A stretch of 64,000 nt of DNA from Oegoconia quadripuncta (taxonomy: Eukaryota; Arthropoda; Insecta; Lepidoptera; Autostichidae). Position numbers and translations under genes: made by a program. The stretch is taken from positions 20,705,771 through 20,769,770 of the forward strand of contig OX438743.1 in assembly GCA_949316235.1 (NCBI GenBank), in the 5' to 3' direction. The notes under the pieces are model-generated. The model made no database searches and was not told the origin of the DNA. It saw only the letters and a list, made by a program, of their open reading frames with translations. Positions within the stretch are counted from its first letter, which is position 1. Each line of letters begins with the position of its first letter. Shown piece after piece: positions 10,020 through 18,601 of this stretch.

Positions 10020-11056
10020 TACAGGGCGTCCCACGGCTATGCCACATGGAGGGAAAGTACCTTGAATTTTGTAGATGGAACATTTTACTGAAAGAAGACA
10101 TTATTTTAATTTAAAAAACAATTTAAACTGCATTCATAGATTTTTAAATAAGTACATGGTTGAACCGGGAATCGAACCCTTTATTTATAAAAAAAAATTA
10201 CCATGTAGCTTTATCATACCGATCGAAAGGCTTCATCATAAGGATTATTTTTTGCTAAATAACATAGTGTCAGAAATAAAAGGAAGACCATGAATTTTAA
10301 CATTAGATGTGCAATTGTGTTCAGAAAAATGAAAAGCTGACATTGCCGTAAGGACATACAACTGACATCATTACTAATACTAATTACCCACTCGAGAAGT
10401 AGGCATCATTTCCCTATTATAATTTAAGTTCATGATAAAATGATAAAGAGATACGTAATTAGTAAGTAGGTACCTGGTTGTATGCCGTATCCTGAATCTG
10501 CCAAAAGACGCGTAAATGATTTTCTCCATCGCAATGCGGCTGGCTGATTAGATTTTCTTTTATGGGGTTATGTAAAAAATTTAGTTTACAAGAACCAGTA
10601 TCAAAGTGTCCACGAGCTACAAACAGAACTTCGACGTATTATTCTAAATATCCACCACAACATGATCAAAAAATCGACAGGGAGCGAAATAATCAAAAGA
10701 GTGCGACTTTGTATTGAACAGGAAGGGGCTCATTTTGAGCATTTGATAAATTGATTAATTTTGTATTAAAAATGTTAAAATTCATGGTCTTCCTTTTATT
10801 TCTGACACTATGTTATTTAGCAAAAAATAATCCTTATGATGAAGCCTTTCGATCGGTATGATAAAGCTACATGGTAATTTTTTTTTTATAAATAAAGGGT
10901 TCGATTCCCGGTTCAACCATGTACTTATTTAAAAATCTATGAATGCAGTTTAAATTGTTTTTTAAATTAAAATAATGTCTTCTTTCGGTAAAATGTTCCA
11001 TCTACAAAATTCAAGGTACTTTCCCTCCATGTGGCATAGCCGTGGGACGCCCTGTA
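10020..11056. mobile_element. Tc1/mariner-like foldback element with ~285-bp terminal inverted repeats
   Basis: The left arm 10020-10304 and right arm 10771-11056 are near-perfect reverse complements. The ends read TACAGGGCGTCCCACGG, and each flank carries TA (10018-10019 and 11057-11058), the target duplication of the IS630/Tc1/mariner superfamily. The ~465-bp interior contains only the C-terminal end of a transposase (10551-10754). Each arm contains a tRNA B-box-like GGTTCGATTCCC, read outward in the right arm. One partial end of the same family is at 56940-57090. The very long arms relative to the short interior suggest internal deletion plus arm duplication. Confidence 0.8.
10551..10754 (+). 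pseudogene. Mariner-like transposase, C-terminal fragment
   Basis: An in-frame stretch of 67 codons plus stop begins DFLLWGYVKNLVYKN and ends RLCIEQEGAHFEHLIN. D-F-L-W-G-x(1-2)-K-x(2)-V-Y and the final C-x(4)-G-x-H-F-E-H are characteristic of insect mariner/IS630-type DDE transposases, and the D of DFLLWG may be the last catalytic acid. The N-terminal DNA-binding and earlier DDE residues are missing, so it cannot act on its own. Confidence 0.7.
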
Positions 11057-11559
11057 TAATAGTGATGCGAGACGCAGCGCGTTGTTACCAAAGTAAAATA
11101 AATATTTCTAACTGAAATTTTAGAAAACCCCTGAGAAAAGAAGCGATATCGTGCAGATAAACAACATCAACTGTGTTTCGATATCGAATGTATAAACATC
11201 TTCGATACGGCTTTACCGATTTTTATCAAACATGGCTAATTATTGTTCCCCCGGTTAGTCTTACATTATAAAAAAAAAAAACCATACGCAAATAGGACCA
11301 CGAATTTCTGAGATACACGGTCACACCCGAGAGATCGGTCTTTCCTGAAACCTACAACCTTGGGATCTTCAAAAGCAGGGTGAATAGGCATTTACTGAGA
11401 TCGCGTGCTTCATCTTCGGCCACATCGACACTTTCCCTCAGGTGAGATTGCTATCAAGCGCGTAATCATAAAAAAAAAGATTAAGACTGAATTATATTTT
11501 CCAAAAAGTCTCATTGGTTCAATCGTAAACTAAGGATATTTTTGTCTGAATAAAGATTG
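11057..11559. other. Repeat-poor DNA with a weak LINE trace
   Basis: Around 11325-11455 a degenerate + strand reading (ERSFLKPTTLGSSKAG.., GDCYQAR) resembles the RT C-terminus of the LINE family at 12940-13290 without a clean frame. Otherwise nothing is recognised. Confidence 0.3.
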
Positions 11560-11806
11560 TTTGCTCTTGCATTTATTTATTTAAACTTAGTATCATAAAC
11601 ACTATGATAGTGTGTTATTTTTAATATTATTGAGAACTATTATAGCGACATTTGTTAGTATTAAGTAATGTTATTTAAATTTTTCTTTCGCGTAATTAAA
11701 ATGTTTTTATTTTGTATTTGAAATTGTTGTTTTATTTCAAACACATCGAATATATCGCATTTATCTATCCCATTCCCACTTGTCCCACTTATCTAATATC
11801 TAAATA
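11560..11806. repeat. Dispersed repeat flanking a MITE
   Basis: Reverse complement of 43332-43590, including the block TATCATAAACACTATGATAG, with short indels between copies. Both copies carry the same MITE at the same junction. Confidence 0.6.
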
Positions 11807-12228
11807 TTGGGTCTTTACCTATGAAATTGGAGTTTTTCTTCTTTGTTAATCATATGTAACAATTCCTGCGATTTTCAAAGCTATATCCAAATTTGTTTTG
11901 GGTATAGCTTTTTATAGAAAAAAGGTTTCACATGAAATATTTTTTTAATTTCTGGACTAAATCACATAATAAAAAACATTTGAACAGAGCTCTTTTCATG
12001 TGCTTCCCATAGATTTTCTTAGATTCGCTGAAACTTTTATAAAGCGGTTGCTTTTAAAAATTAACGCTGCCTATACTTAACTTAATGTTACCCGATAATA
12101 CAGACAAAGTTTAGCTAAATTTGGATTTGCCGTTCCCAAAAAAAAAAAAAACAAAAATGTTTGTATGGAGAAAACAGTCTTAATGAAATTCTTCATACAA
12201 AACGCCAATTTCATAGATAAGGACCTAA
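11807..12228. mobile_element. Tc1/mariner-type MITE (family M1)
   Basis: 422 bp with 24-bp TIRs: TTGGGTCTTTACCTATGAAA on the left and, in reverse complement, TTAGGTCCTTATCTATGAAA on the right, followed by TTGG. TA occurs at both flanks (11805-11806, 12229-12230). There is no coding capacity. Another full copy is at 44817-45245 and a truncated one at 43083-43331. Confidence 0.75.
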
Positions 12229-12504
12229 TAGTTTAGTGTTAAAATAAAAGTAATGTTAAATTTACAAATGGTGTAAATCTCTTAATAAGGGGGGATTCCG
12301 GTGCTCCGACTGCATCCAACGACTCCATTCGAATTTATCTGGATCCCGATTCTCGCACACTACATTTCACTGTGTAAGACATTGATAGATACGTAATAGA
12401 TAGACAAAGCCTTTATTTGTTTCCACAAAAAAGGTAACACATCAACTACAATAACATAATATTGTACCACTAACGCATGTGTATGCAAATTGCGCATTAG
12501 TTTT

Positions 12505-12915
12505 TTTTTTTATGCACGACGGGTTCGTACTTGGCCTCAGTCACACCTGATGTTAATTGAAGATGAGGTCGAAGGTGGAAGCGTACTGACCCGGAAACCC
12601 CAACTGGGGGACTGGCTATCTTATCTCTGACAACGGGAACACAACAATGCTTTTAACATTGCTGCTTGGCAGCAGATTTAGATAAATAAATAAATAAATA
12701 AAAAGACATTTATTCATCCCAAAATTCCCAAAAATAATTAATTTCTTAGAACTAGAACAAAGTTGAGATAAGATGGTGGTAGCTAGCCAGGAGGACATTT
12801 AAAATGCCCTACCACCAACCAAACCGAGTACTTAAACATGTACACCGCTGGGGATCGAACCCGCGACCTCCGAAACGTAAACCCAATGTTGTTTACATTG
12901 AGCCACGGAGGCGGT
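12505..12915 (-). mobile_element. tRNA-headed SINE (family S1), with an internal insertion
   Basis: The minus strand reads from a tRNA-like head (ACCGCCTCCGTGGCTCAATG, B box GGTTCGATCCCC) through the shared body to a GTGCATAAAAAA tail. An ~80-bp piece with ATAAATAAATAAATA interrupts the body near 12680-12765. Other copies share the same body order, which defines the family. Confidence 0.75.
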
Positions 12916-12939
12916 TAGTATGTCTGCCTCTATCATACT

Positions 12940-13290
12940 TTTTTTTTCTTTATTTGCGAGGGCGGCAAACGAGCATGCGGGTCACCTGATGGAAAGCAAT
13001 CACCCATGGACACCCGCAACACCAAAAGGGTCACAGATGCGTTACCGGCCTTTAAGGAAGGTGTAGGCTCGTTTCTTGAAGGTTCCAATGTCGTACTCGT
13101 TCGGGAATACCGCTGCAGGAAGTCCGTTCCACAGGGTGGTCGTACGTGGTAGGAAGTGTCTTGAGAAACGTACAGTGGTAGACTTCCACTCATCCAGGTG
13201 ATGTGGATGGAGTTTTAATTTTCGGCAAGAAGTGTAACGGTTAAATTTAGCAGCGGGTATTAGCTCGAACAGTTCTTCAGAACACTCCCC
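12940..13290 (-). pseudogene. LINE reverse-transcriptase C-terminus (family L1)
   Basis: The minus strand encodes [20 protein letters not shown] then [20 protein letters not shown] and ends near VAGVHGRR. This motif order is usual at the C-terminus of CR1/Jockey-type LINE reverse transcriptases. It is truncated upstream and abuts a SINE 3' end at 13291. Further fragments are at 34150-34330, 45985-46200, 48755-48960 (+), 57805-57848 and 62035-62155. Confidence 0.7.
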
Positions 13291-13404
13291 ATGAGGTGTT
13301 GGGGTTTCCGGGTCAGTACGCGTTTCCTTCGACCTCATCTTCACTTAACATCAGGTGTGATTGAGGTCAAGTACGAACCGTTCGTGCATTAAAAAAAATA
13401 GTAC
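13291..13404 (+). repeat. SINE family S1, 3' fragment
   Basis: It contains GTTTCCGGGTCAGTACGC, then TTCACTTAACATCAGGTGTG, then GTGCATTAAAAAAAA. This matches the last third of the copy at 55868-56195. Confidence 0.7.
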
Positions 13405-13448
13405 TAACATGACAAAAGTGGAAAATCTAGTGATGTTTATCTACATTT

Positions 13449-13531
13449 GACGGCCGATTGGTGTAGTGGATAGTGACCCTGTCTGCGATACCAACGGTTG
13501 CGGGTTCGAATCCCGCGAGGGGTAAATGTTT
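13449..13531 (+). repeat. tRNA-headed SINE (family S2), head only
   Basis: It has the RNA polymerase III boxes of a tRNA-derived SINE: A box GATTGGTGTAGTGG and B box GGTTCGAATCCCGCGAGGGG. After TAAATG it breaks into a T-run and another SINE. A full copy is at 37171-37400. It is not a functional tRNA, because no proper acceptor stem can be paired. Confidence 0.7.
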
Positions 13532-13534
13532 TTT

Positions 13535-13660
13535 TTTAGGCACAACAGGTTGGTAATTGACCTCAATCATACCTGATGTTAAGTGAAGATGAGGTCGAAG
13601 GTGGAAACGTACTGACCTGGAAACCCCAATACATTTGGGGGACTGGCTATCTTATCATTC
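13535..13660 (-). repeat. SINE family S1, 3' fragment
   Basis: Reverse orientation tail: GACCTCAATCATACCTGATG, GATGAGGTCGAAGGTGGA and GGGGGACTGGCTATCTTATC. Confidence 0.65.
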
Positions 13661-13858
13661 ATGTCAGACTAGTGGTCATCTGACAATCAGTGTTTCAAGG
13701 CTTAATGTGCCCTCCGGAGCACGGAAACACTCGTATTAAAATGCAATTAGTGACCACCCATCCAAGGATTGATCGCTCCAGACATTGCTTAACTTGACTA
13801 ATCGAAAACGAATAGCGAATGCGACTACGCCACGAGTGCTTCCACGAAAATCAAATTA
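13661..13858 (-). repeat. 5S-rRNA-like SINE copy
   Basis: On the minus strand the head reads CGCATTCGCTATTCGTTTTC, then GTTAAGCAATGTCTGGAGCG, then CCTTGGATGGGTGGTCAC. These align with the interior of eukaryotic 5S rRNA (GTTAAGCAAC..., CTTGGATGGGTGACC). The non-5S body shared with 45441-45790 follows. Confidence 0.7.
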
Positions 13859-14254
13859 CTTATTTTTGTTTAAAAGTCAGAATTCGAAAGCCCTTGATTG
13901 AATACATAGTTGAAAATTTCATCTCGGTTTTATAGGCCATGTTTCGTGAAACAAGCTTCTGACTAGTATACCGTACGTGAGGTGCATGCATCGTATGCTG
14001 GCTCGGATGAGGCATGCAACTTAATTGAACCGGGTATCGCATGACGGCAATATTAAATTCCCGCTGAGGCCTGTTCACACGAGCGATTTGGGAATTACTG
14101 ACGCAGAGTGAGATTATCTATCCATATTAAATAATAACAAGGTTCTGACTGAGCGAGAAAAGCCCGAGCGAGTGAACCGATGTTGACCACAAACGGGAGA
14201 TATGTTTCAAATTAAAGTTCTTTTAAAAAAGGTTCTATTTTTTCACACTACAGA

Positions 14255-14521
14255 CCCTCAATCACACCTGATGTTAAGTGAACTTGAGGCCAAAGGTGGA
14301 AGCATACTGACCAGGAAACCCCACAACAACAATAACATTGCTGTTTTGGCGGTAGCCGTAGATAATATTGGTGGTAGCTAGCCAGTCGGACATTTAAAAT
14401 GCCCTACCACCAACCAAACCGAGTACTAAACATGTACCACGCTGGGCATCGAACTCGCGCCCTCCAAACTTCAAGTTTCGTAAGCCATATGTTGTTTACA
14501 TTGAACCACGGAGGTGGTTAT
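14255..14521 (-). mobile_element. tRNA-headed SINE (family S1)
   Basis: Minus-strand copy with a degenerate tRNA-like head (ACCACCTCCGTGGTTCAATG) and the full body, but with a weak B box. It has scattered substitutions and is older than the copies at 41253 and 55868. Confidence 0.65.
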
Positions 14522-14585
14522 ACATACAGCAGGGAAGAAAGGGAGCCCTCTAATTGGTAATACGAAGGGATCTAATTCGGCGACT

Positions 14586-14624
14586 ACATGTTTGATCACA
14601 ATTTGAAATTGTGATCAAACATGT
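14586..14624. repeat. 39-bp perfect palindrome
   Basis: ACATGTTTGATCACAATTT, one spacer base, then its exact reverse complement. No MITE-like body surrounds it. It lies between a SINE and a 5S-like SINE. Confidence 0.8.
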
Positions 14625-14649
14625 GCAAAAGAAAAAATAATTAACTACG

Positions 14650-14870
14650 GCGGATTGGTCGATTGTCAGACCAGTGGCCACTTGACAGTGTCTGCAAGAC
14701 GTCCCTGTAGGTCACCTACTGGGTTTAACCGACCAACTATTTAACGTGCCCTTTGAAGCAAGGAAACACTGGTATTCAAAAGCCCAAGAACTAACTAATG
14801 ACATTGCTTAACTTTTCTAATCGAAAACGAATAGCGAATGCGACTGCAACACAAGAGCATGGATAAAATA
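14650..14870 (-). repeat. 5S-rRNA-like SINE copy, degenerate
   Basis: The minus strand retains CGCATTCGCTATTCGTTTTC and AAGTTAAGCAATGTC, but the TTGGATGGG block is lost. The downstream body resembles 45590-45700. Confidence 0.55.
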
Positions 14871-15069
14871 AATTGTCACTTAGCTACTAATTAGTTAAAT
14901 TTAGTTCTTAGTTCTTAGAGAGTACATAAAGTACCATTACTTTAATTACACTGGAAGTAGAAGTTGTGCAAACTCAGTTCAATTTAACTAGTTTTGTGTT
15001 TTAGAATAAAGTATTAGACGTAACGTCTGCGAAAGAACGAAAGCCTCTGCTGTCCCAAGTTCCCATTTA

Positions 15070-15340
15070 ATTCTGGGATCGCAAGAGGGTGGGTGTTTCA
15101 ATATATACGAGATCAAATCTGGAATGAAGAAATCAGTAGAAAGTGACCGCCGGAAAAATAAACTGGTCCTTCCAACAGCCAGATTGGAGATGTTCAGGAA
15201 TAGCCCACTGTATAGATGCATTCTTATGCTTAAAATTGTTTCCATTCAAAGGTATTTGTTTATTACACTCCATCCACATTCTACACTCTCTCACTCACAC
15301 ATACACACAAATGATGTAAAGCAATGCCTTAGTTTTTAGC
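15070..15340 (+). pseudogene. LINE reverse-transcriptase C-terminal fragment
   Basis: The + strand reads KSVESDRRKNKLVLPTARLE then MFRNSPLYRCI, an arrangement typical of the end of Jockey/CR1-like RTs. An ACACACATACACAC stretch and an AT-rich 3' end follow. It is 5' truncated. Confidence 0.5.
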
Positions 15341-15499
15341 TTATATACTAGCAAAGTTAGCTGAGTACCAGTTAATATTCAATTTGCAAATTAGAAATCT
15401 CTATAAATTTGGCTTTAGAATTTTTAAGAAATATTTTTAAATGTAATTACATGCTGTGTGATTTCTATATAAATAAATAAAATAAAAAAAAATAAAAAA

Positions 15500-15640
15500 A
15501 AAATCTAGTCTATAATAAAATACCAGACTCTCATAAAATCGAAGAAAATGATAATATCTTTAAACATAAACTTAAGGCTTTCTTAATTGGTAAATCTTAT
15601 TACAGCATAGATGAATTCGTGTAATAATAAATAATGAATG
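15500..15640 (+). pseudogene. LINE C-terminal fragment
   Basis: The reading NIFKHKLKAFLIGKSYYSID followed by EFV and stops matches a common C-terminal pattern of CR1-like RTs (K-x-L-K-x-F-L-x(3)-S-Y-Y-S-x-D-E-F). No upstream RT core is present. Confidence 0.45.
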
Positions 15641-16390
15641 ATATGACAAAGATAATGACAGTGCTATTCTCAAATTAACTAAATATAAAATTGCATACAT
15701 AGAAATAGACACATAGAGGAAAGTTACCTACGCATGATATAATTAATTTAATTGACATTCTAAAATGGACTTATGCGCGACATTATTAATATTATTATTG
15801 ACATCTTATTATATTCGTTGAAATAGGATAGGGTGTATTTTTTAATTTGTTATTTTTTGTTATTGTTGATTGACTGTGGAATTGGAGCACTTTCTTTAAG
15901 CTTCCAACATACATATGTAGCTTCATAAAAATTATAACTATTAGTAACTGAAACGACATTAATAACATAAATATCCCTTTCCTCCATATTGCCATGCCTG
16001 ACAAGGTACATGTGTATGTTAGTACTTACCTATGTATTGTAACTATGACATGTGTAATGCAATAAATCGTCGGCTTATTGCAAGAACTCATTAACCGACC
16101 GATTCACTTTTAGGAGTAAAACTACTTTTTAGTACGTGTTAGTTAAGGATTGTATTGCTTTGCCCATAACATCGTTAATATAATGCCTGAAATAAAAACA
16201 CCACTGTTGTATCATTGGTCAATACATCTACTAATAGAAATGAGTCAGATTTACTGGTCCTACTATACACACTTTTTTTTTAAAACTAAAAATAAAAAGT
16301 TAATGATTTCTGGCAAACGTGGGTTTGTTTGGGGAGTCAATTAATTATTTTAAAAAATTAACTAAAACATCAACATTTTGTAGCGAAATG
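15641..16390. other. AT-rich DNA downstream of the minus-strand gene
   Basis: Nothing supported. Short open frames lack motifs. Confidence 0.4.
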
Positions 16391-16396
16391 TTTATT
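16391..16396 (-). terminator. Candidate polyadenylation signal of the DUF7869-type gene
   Basis: The minus strand reads AATAAA about 390 bases after the stop codon. It is the best placed signal. The intervening 16397-16787 would be 3' UTR. Confidence 0.45.
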
Positions 16397-16787
16397 TAAA
16401 AACAAGCAATCTCAGAAAAACAAATAAAATTTTTCATTAAACAATCTTTACACAAGAAACTGCAATCGTCTACAGTGTCTTGAAATTTAAAGACAATGGA
16501 CAATGGAAATTGTAGCTTTTGCTGCAATTTTATATAAAACGTTCATAACGTACTATAATTTTTACAAAATATTTAGTAACAATCTACTGTTTTATTAACA
16601 ATCACTTACTTAAACAATATAAAAATTAGCTTACGACAAACTCAGTCTCGAAAGTTTCAAAACAGTCTTGTGTTTTTGGATAAGGTATTACAACAACAAA
16701 AAAACATTATTAGAACCTCTTAAACAATTAAATAAAATAAAAAGTAGTTACTGAGCTTAAAACACACAAAAAAAACCAACCATGTTT

Positions 16788-18601
16788 CTAATTTTCCGTA
16801 TCGGAAATCTCTTCTTCTGGGATAAAATCTGGGCCTTCTTTGTCAGGTAAACTTTCGTACCATGGGTGTAGTTCTGCAGGTATAATCTTTTCGTTGCACA
16901 TTTTTAATAGATCTCTTTTCTTGGATTTAGTTATTGGAAGCTTATTGCTATACGCTTTTTTAAGAGAATAGTTGTTGTAATCAAAATCATCTTTGATTAC
17001 TTCAGGCTTGCGTTTTCTCAGATTTATTGAATTAGAAACAGCTGGTGTTTGTTTATCCGATATGTCGAGTTCTTTATAATCAGAAATGTAGTCATATCTA
17101 TAGAGAACTACATTAGGGCGTTTTTTCTCAAACCTGAAACATTTCACCTTTAGCCATTGCACCTTTCGTCCTTCGGTGTCAATTATTCTATTGACCATTA
17201 AGTGGTTTTTCAATTCTTTTAGATCCAGGATATCAGTATGGCTCATCACAATAGGTTCATAAGGCTTCTTTGGTGTCTTTTTCTTATCTAACTTTCGGTT
17301 CGATCTAGCCAACCTTATGACATTACAGAGATCAATTATTGAATAAATTGGCATAAGACGCATCTGATGTTCAATAGCGCTATGTATACTATCGACCTCC
17401 ATGTGTGTGTGTCCCGATTCTAAATACTTATGTTCGATCGCCTGTAGATGGGTAGTTTGAACTGCGTATAACATTAAGCATAACAGGAACTGGTTACGAT
17501 TTTGGCCTCCGCAGGTATCAGAGAATATGGATATTTCGGTAACTGTAGCCGGTAGACGTTGGATCCATAGGTACAGTGCAGTTCCCACTTCATCGCTTCC
17601 TTTTTTTCCATCCACTTCAGACCATAGATAGCAGATACCATCATTTGGGGATCGCGCTTCATAAATAGTAGCATTATACACGTTTAATTTACGAAGGTAG
17701 TAAAGCAGAGAAACATCACTACTTGGCAAATGCAACACTTTCTGTAAGTCAATCGTGATGGAGTTAAAATTGTCATCTTCATTCGCCCGAACTTTATCCA
17801 GTTTGCGGTATACGTTTATGGATACGGGTGTTTTAGATCCATCACTAGTACATTTTTCTATGTACAGTTCGTACATTTTAGATATGGAAAGAGTGGTATC
17901 TAAATACTTTTTAGACGAAGTTTTTCTGCAGTAATGTGACTCCATGGTGGGAAAAGACTCGATGTGATTTTTGATGAATTGTACATCTTCATCTTTGGTT
18001 TTATTGACTGGTTCGTGCTTACCACGTCTATCCTGTCCTTCGAAAGAACCTGATGTTCCCATTTCCGAAAATGCTTTATTGATCGGGCCATTCGAAATAC
18101 AAAGAGTGTTTTTGAAAAAAAATTCACATACCCTGATCTTTTGACCGTCCTGTTCAAAATAATAGGAGCGAGATGTAGTCCTCTTCCTGGTAGCATTTAC
18201 AAAGCGTCTTTGAGGCGCCTGTGCATTAACGTTCTTGAGTATGAAATCTTTCTGACGAGAATAATCTGATAGTGCCCAGTAAAACTTACAAATTTCCTTT
18301 CGGTCCTGCTCAGGAAATTTTAGCAAGCAATTTAGTTTACACTTACACTCTCCAGATTTAGGTGCTTTGGGAGGCTGTTCCTGCCTTTTATAGTTTTTGT
18401 AAGGCAAAGATTGTGAACGATTCCTTCTTTGCGCATTTCGATCATAAGTGTCCTCTCTTCGTTTATGCCATTTGGTAGTCTTGATTTTTTTGGCGGAACA
18501 ACTTCTACGTCAACGTCAATATTATCGCTGCTGTCTTCCGATTTATTTTCTGCGGGTACATCTTCAGGATTCTGCCAGTCAGGATCAGCAACCGAGTCAT
18601 C
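16788..18601 (-). CDS. Exon 4 (main domain) of the DUF7869-type gene
   Basis: Acceptor CTTGTAG, phase 0. It begins DDSVADPDWQNPEDVP, then loses one base at the A7 run. In the shifted frame it continues TTKWHKRREDTYDRNAQRR and the whole conserved body to TAG. The exon is 1814 bp, one base short of a multiple of three, which fits a single-base loss. An open frame beginning at a TTG at 18407 is only the part after the shift. Confidence 0.8.

Noticed and set aside
13449..13531. True tRNA gene
   Set aside because: A and B boxes are present, but the head cannot form a complete cloverleaf, and the downstream body repeats at other loci. The same holds for 37171, 46941, 41253 and 55868. They are SINE heads.
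18405..18407. TTG at 18407 as start of a 539-aa protein
   Set aside because: The open frame begins there only because the exon is frame-shifted. Upstream exon sequence and conserved residues (KTTKWHKRRED) show the protein continues further upstream.
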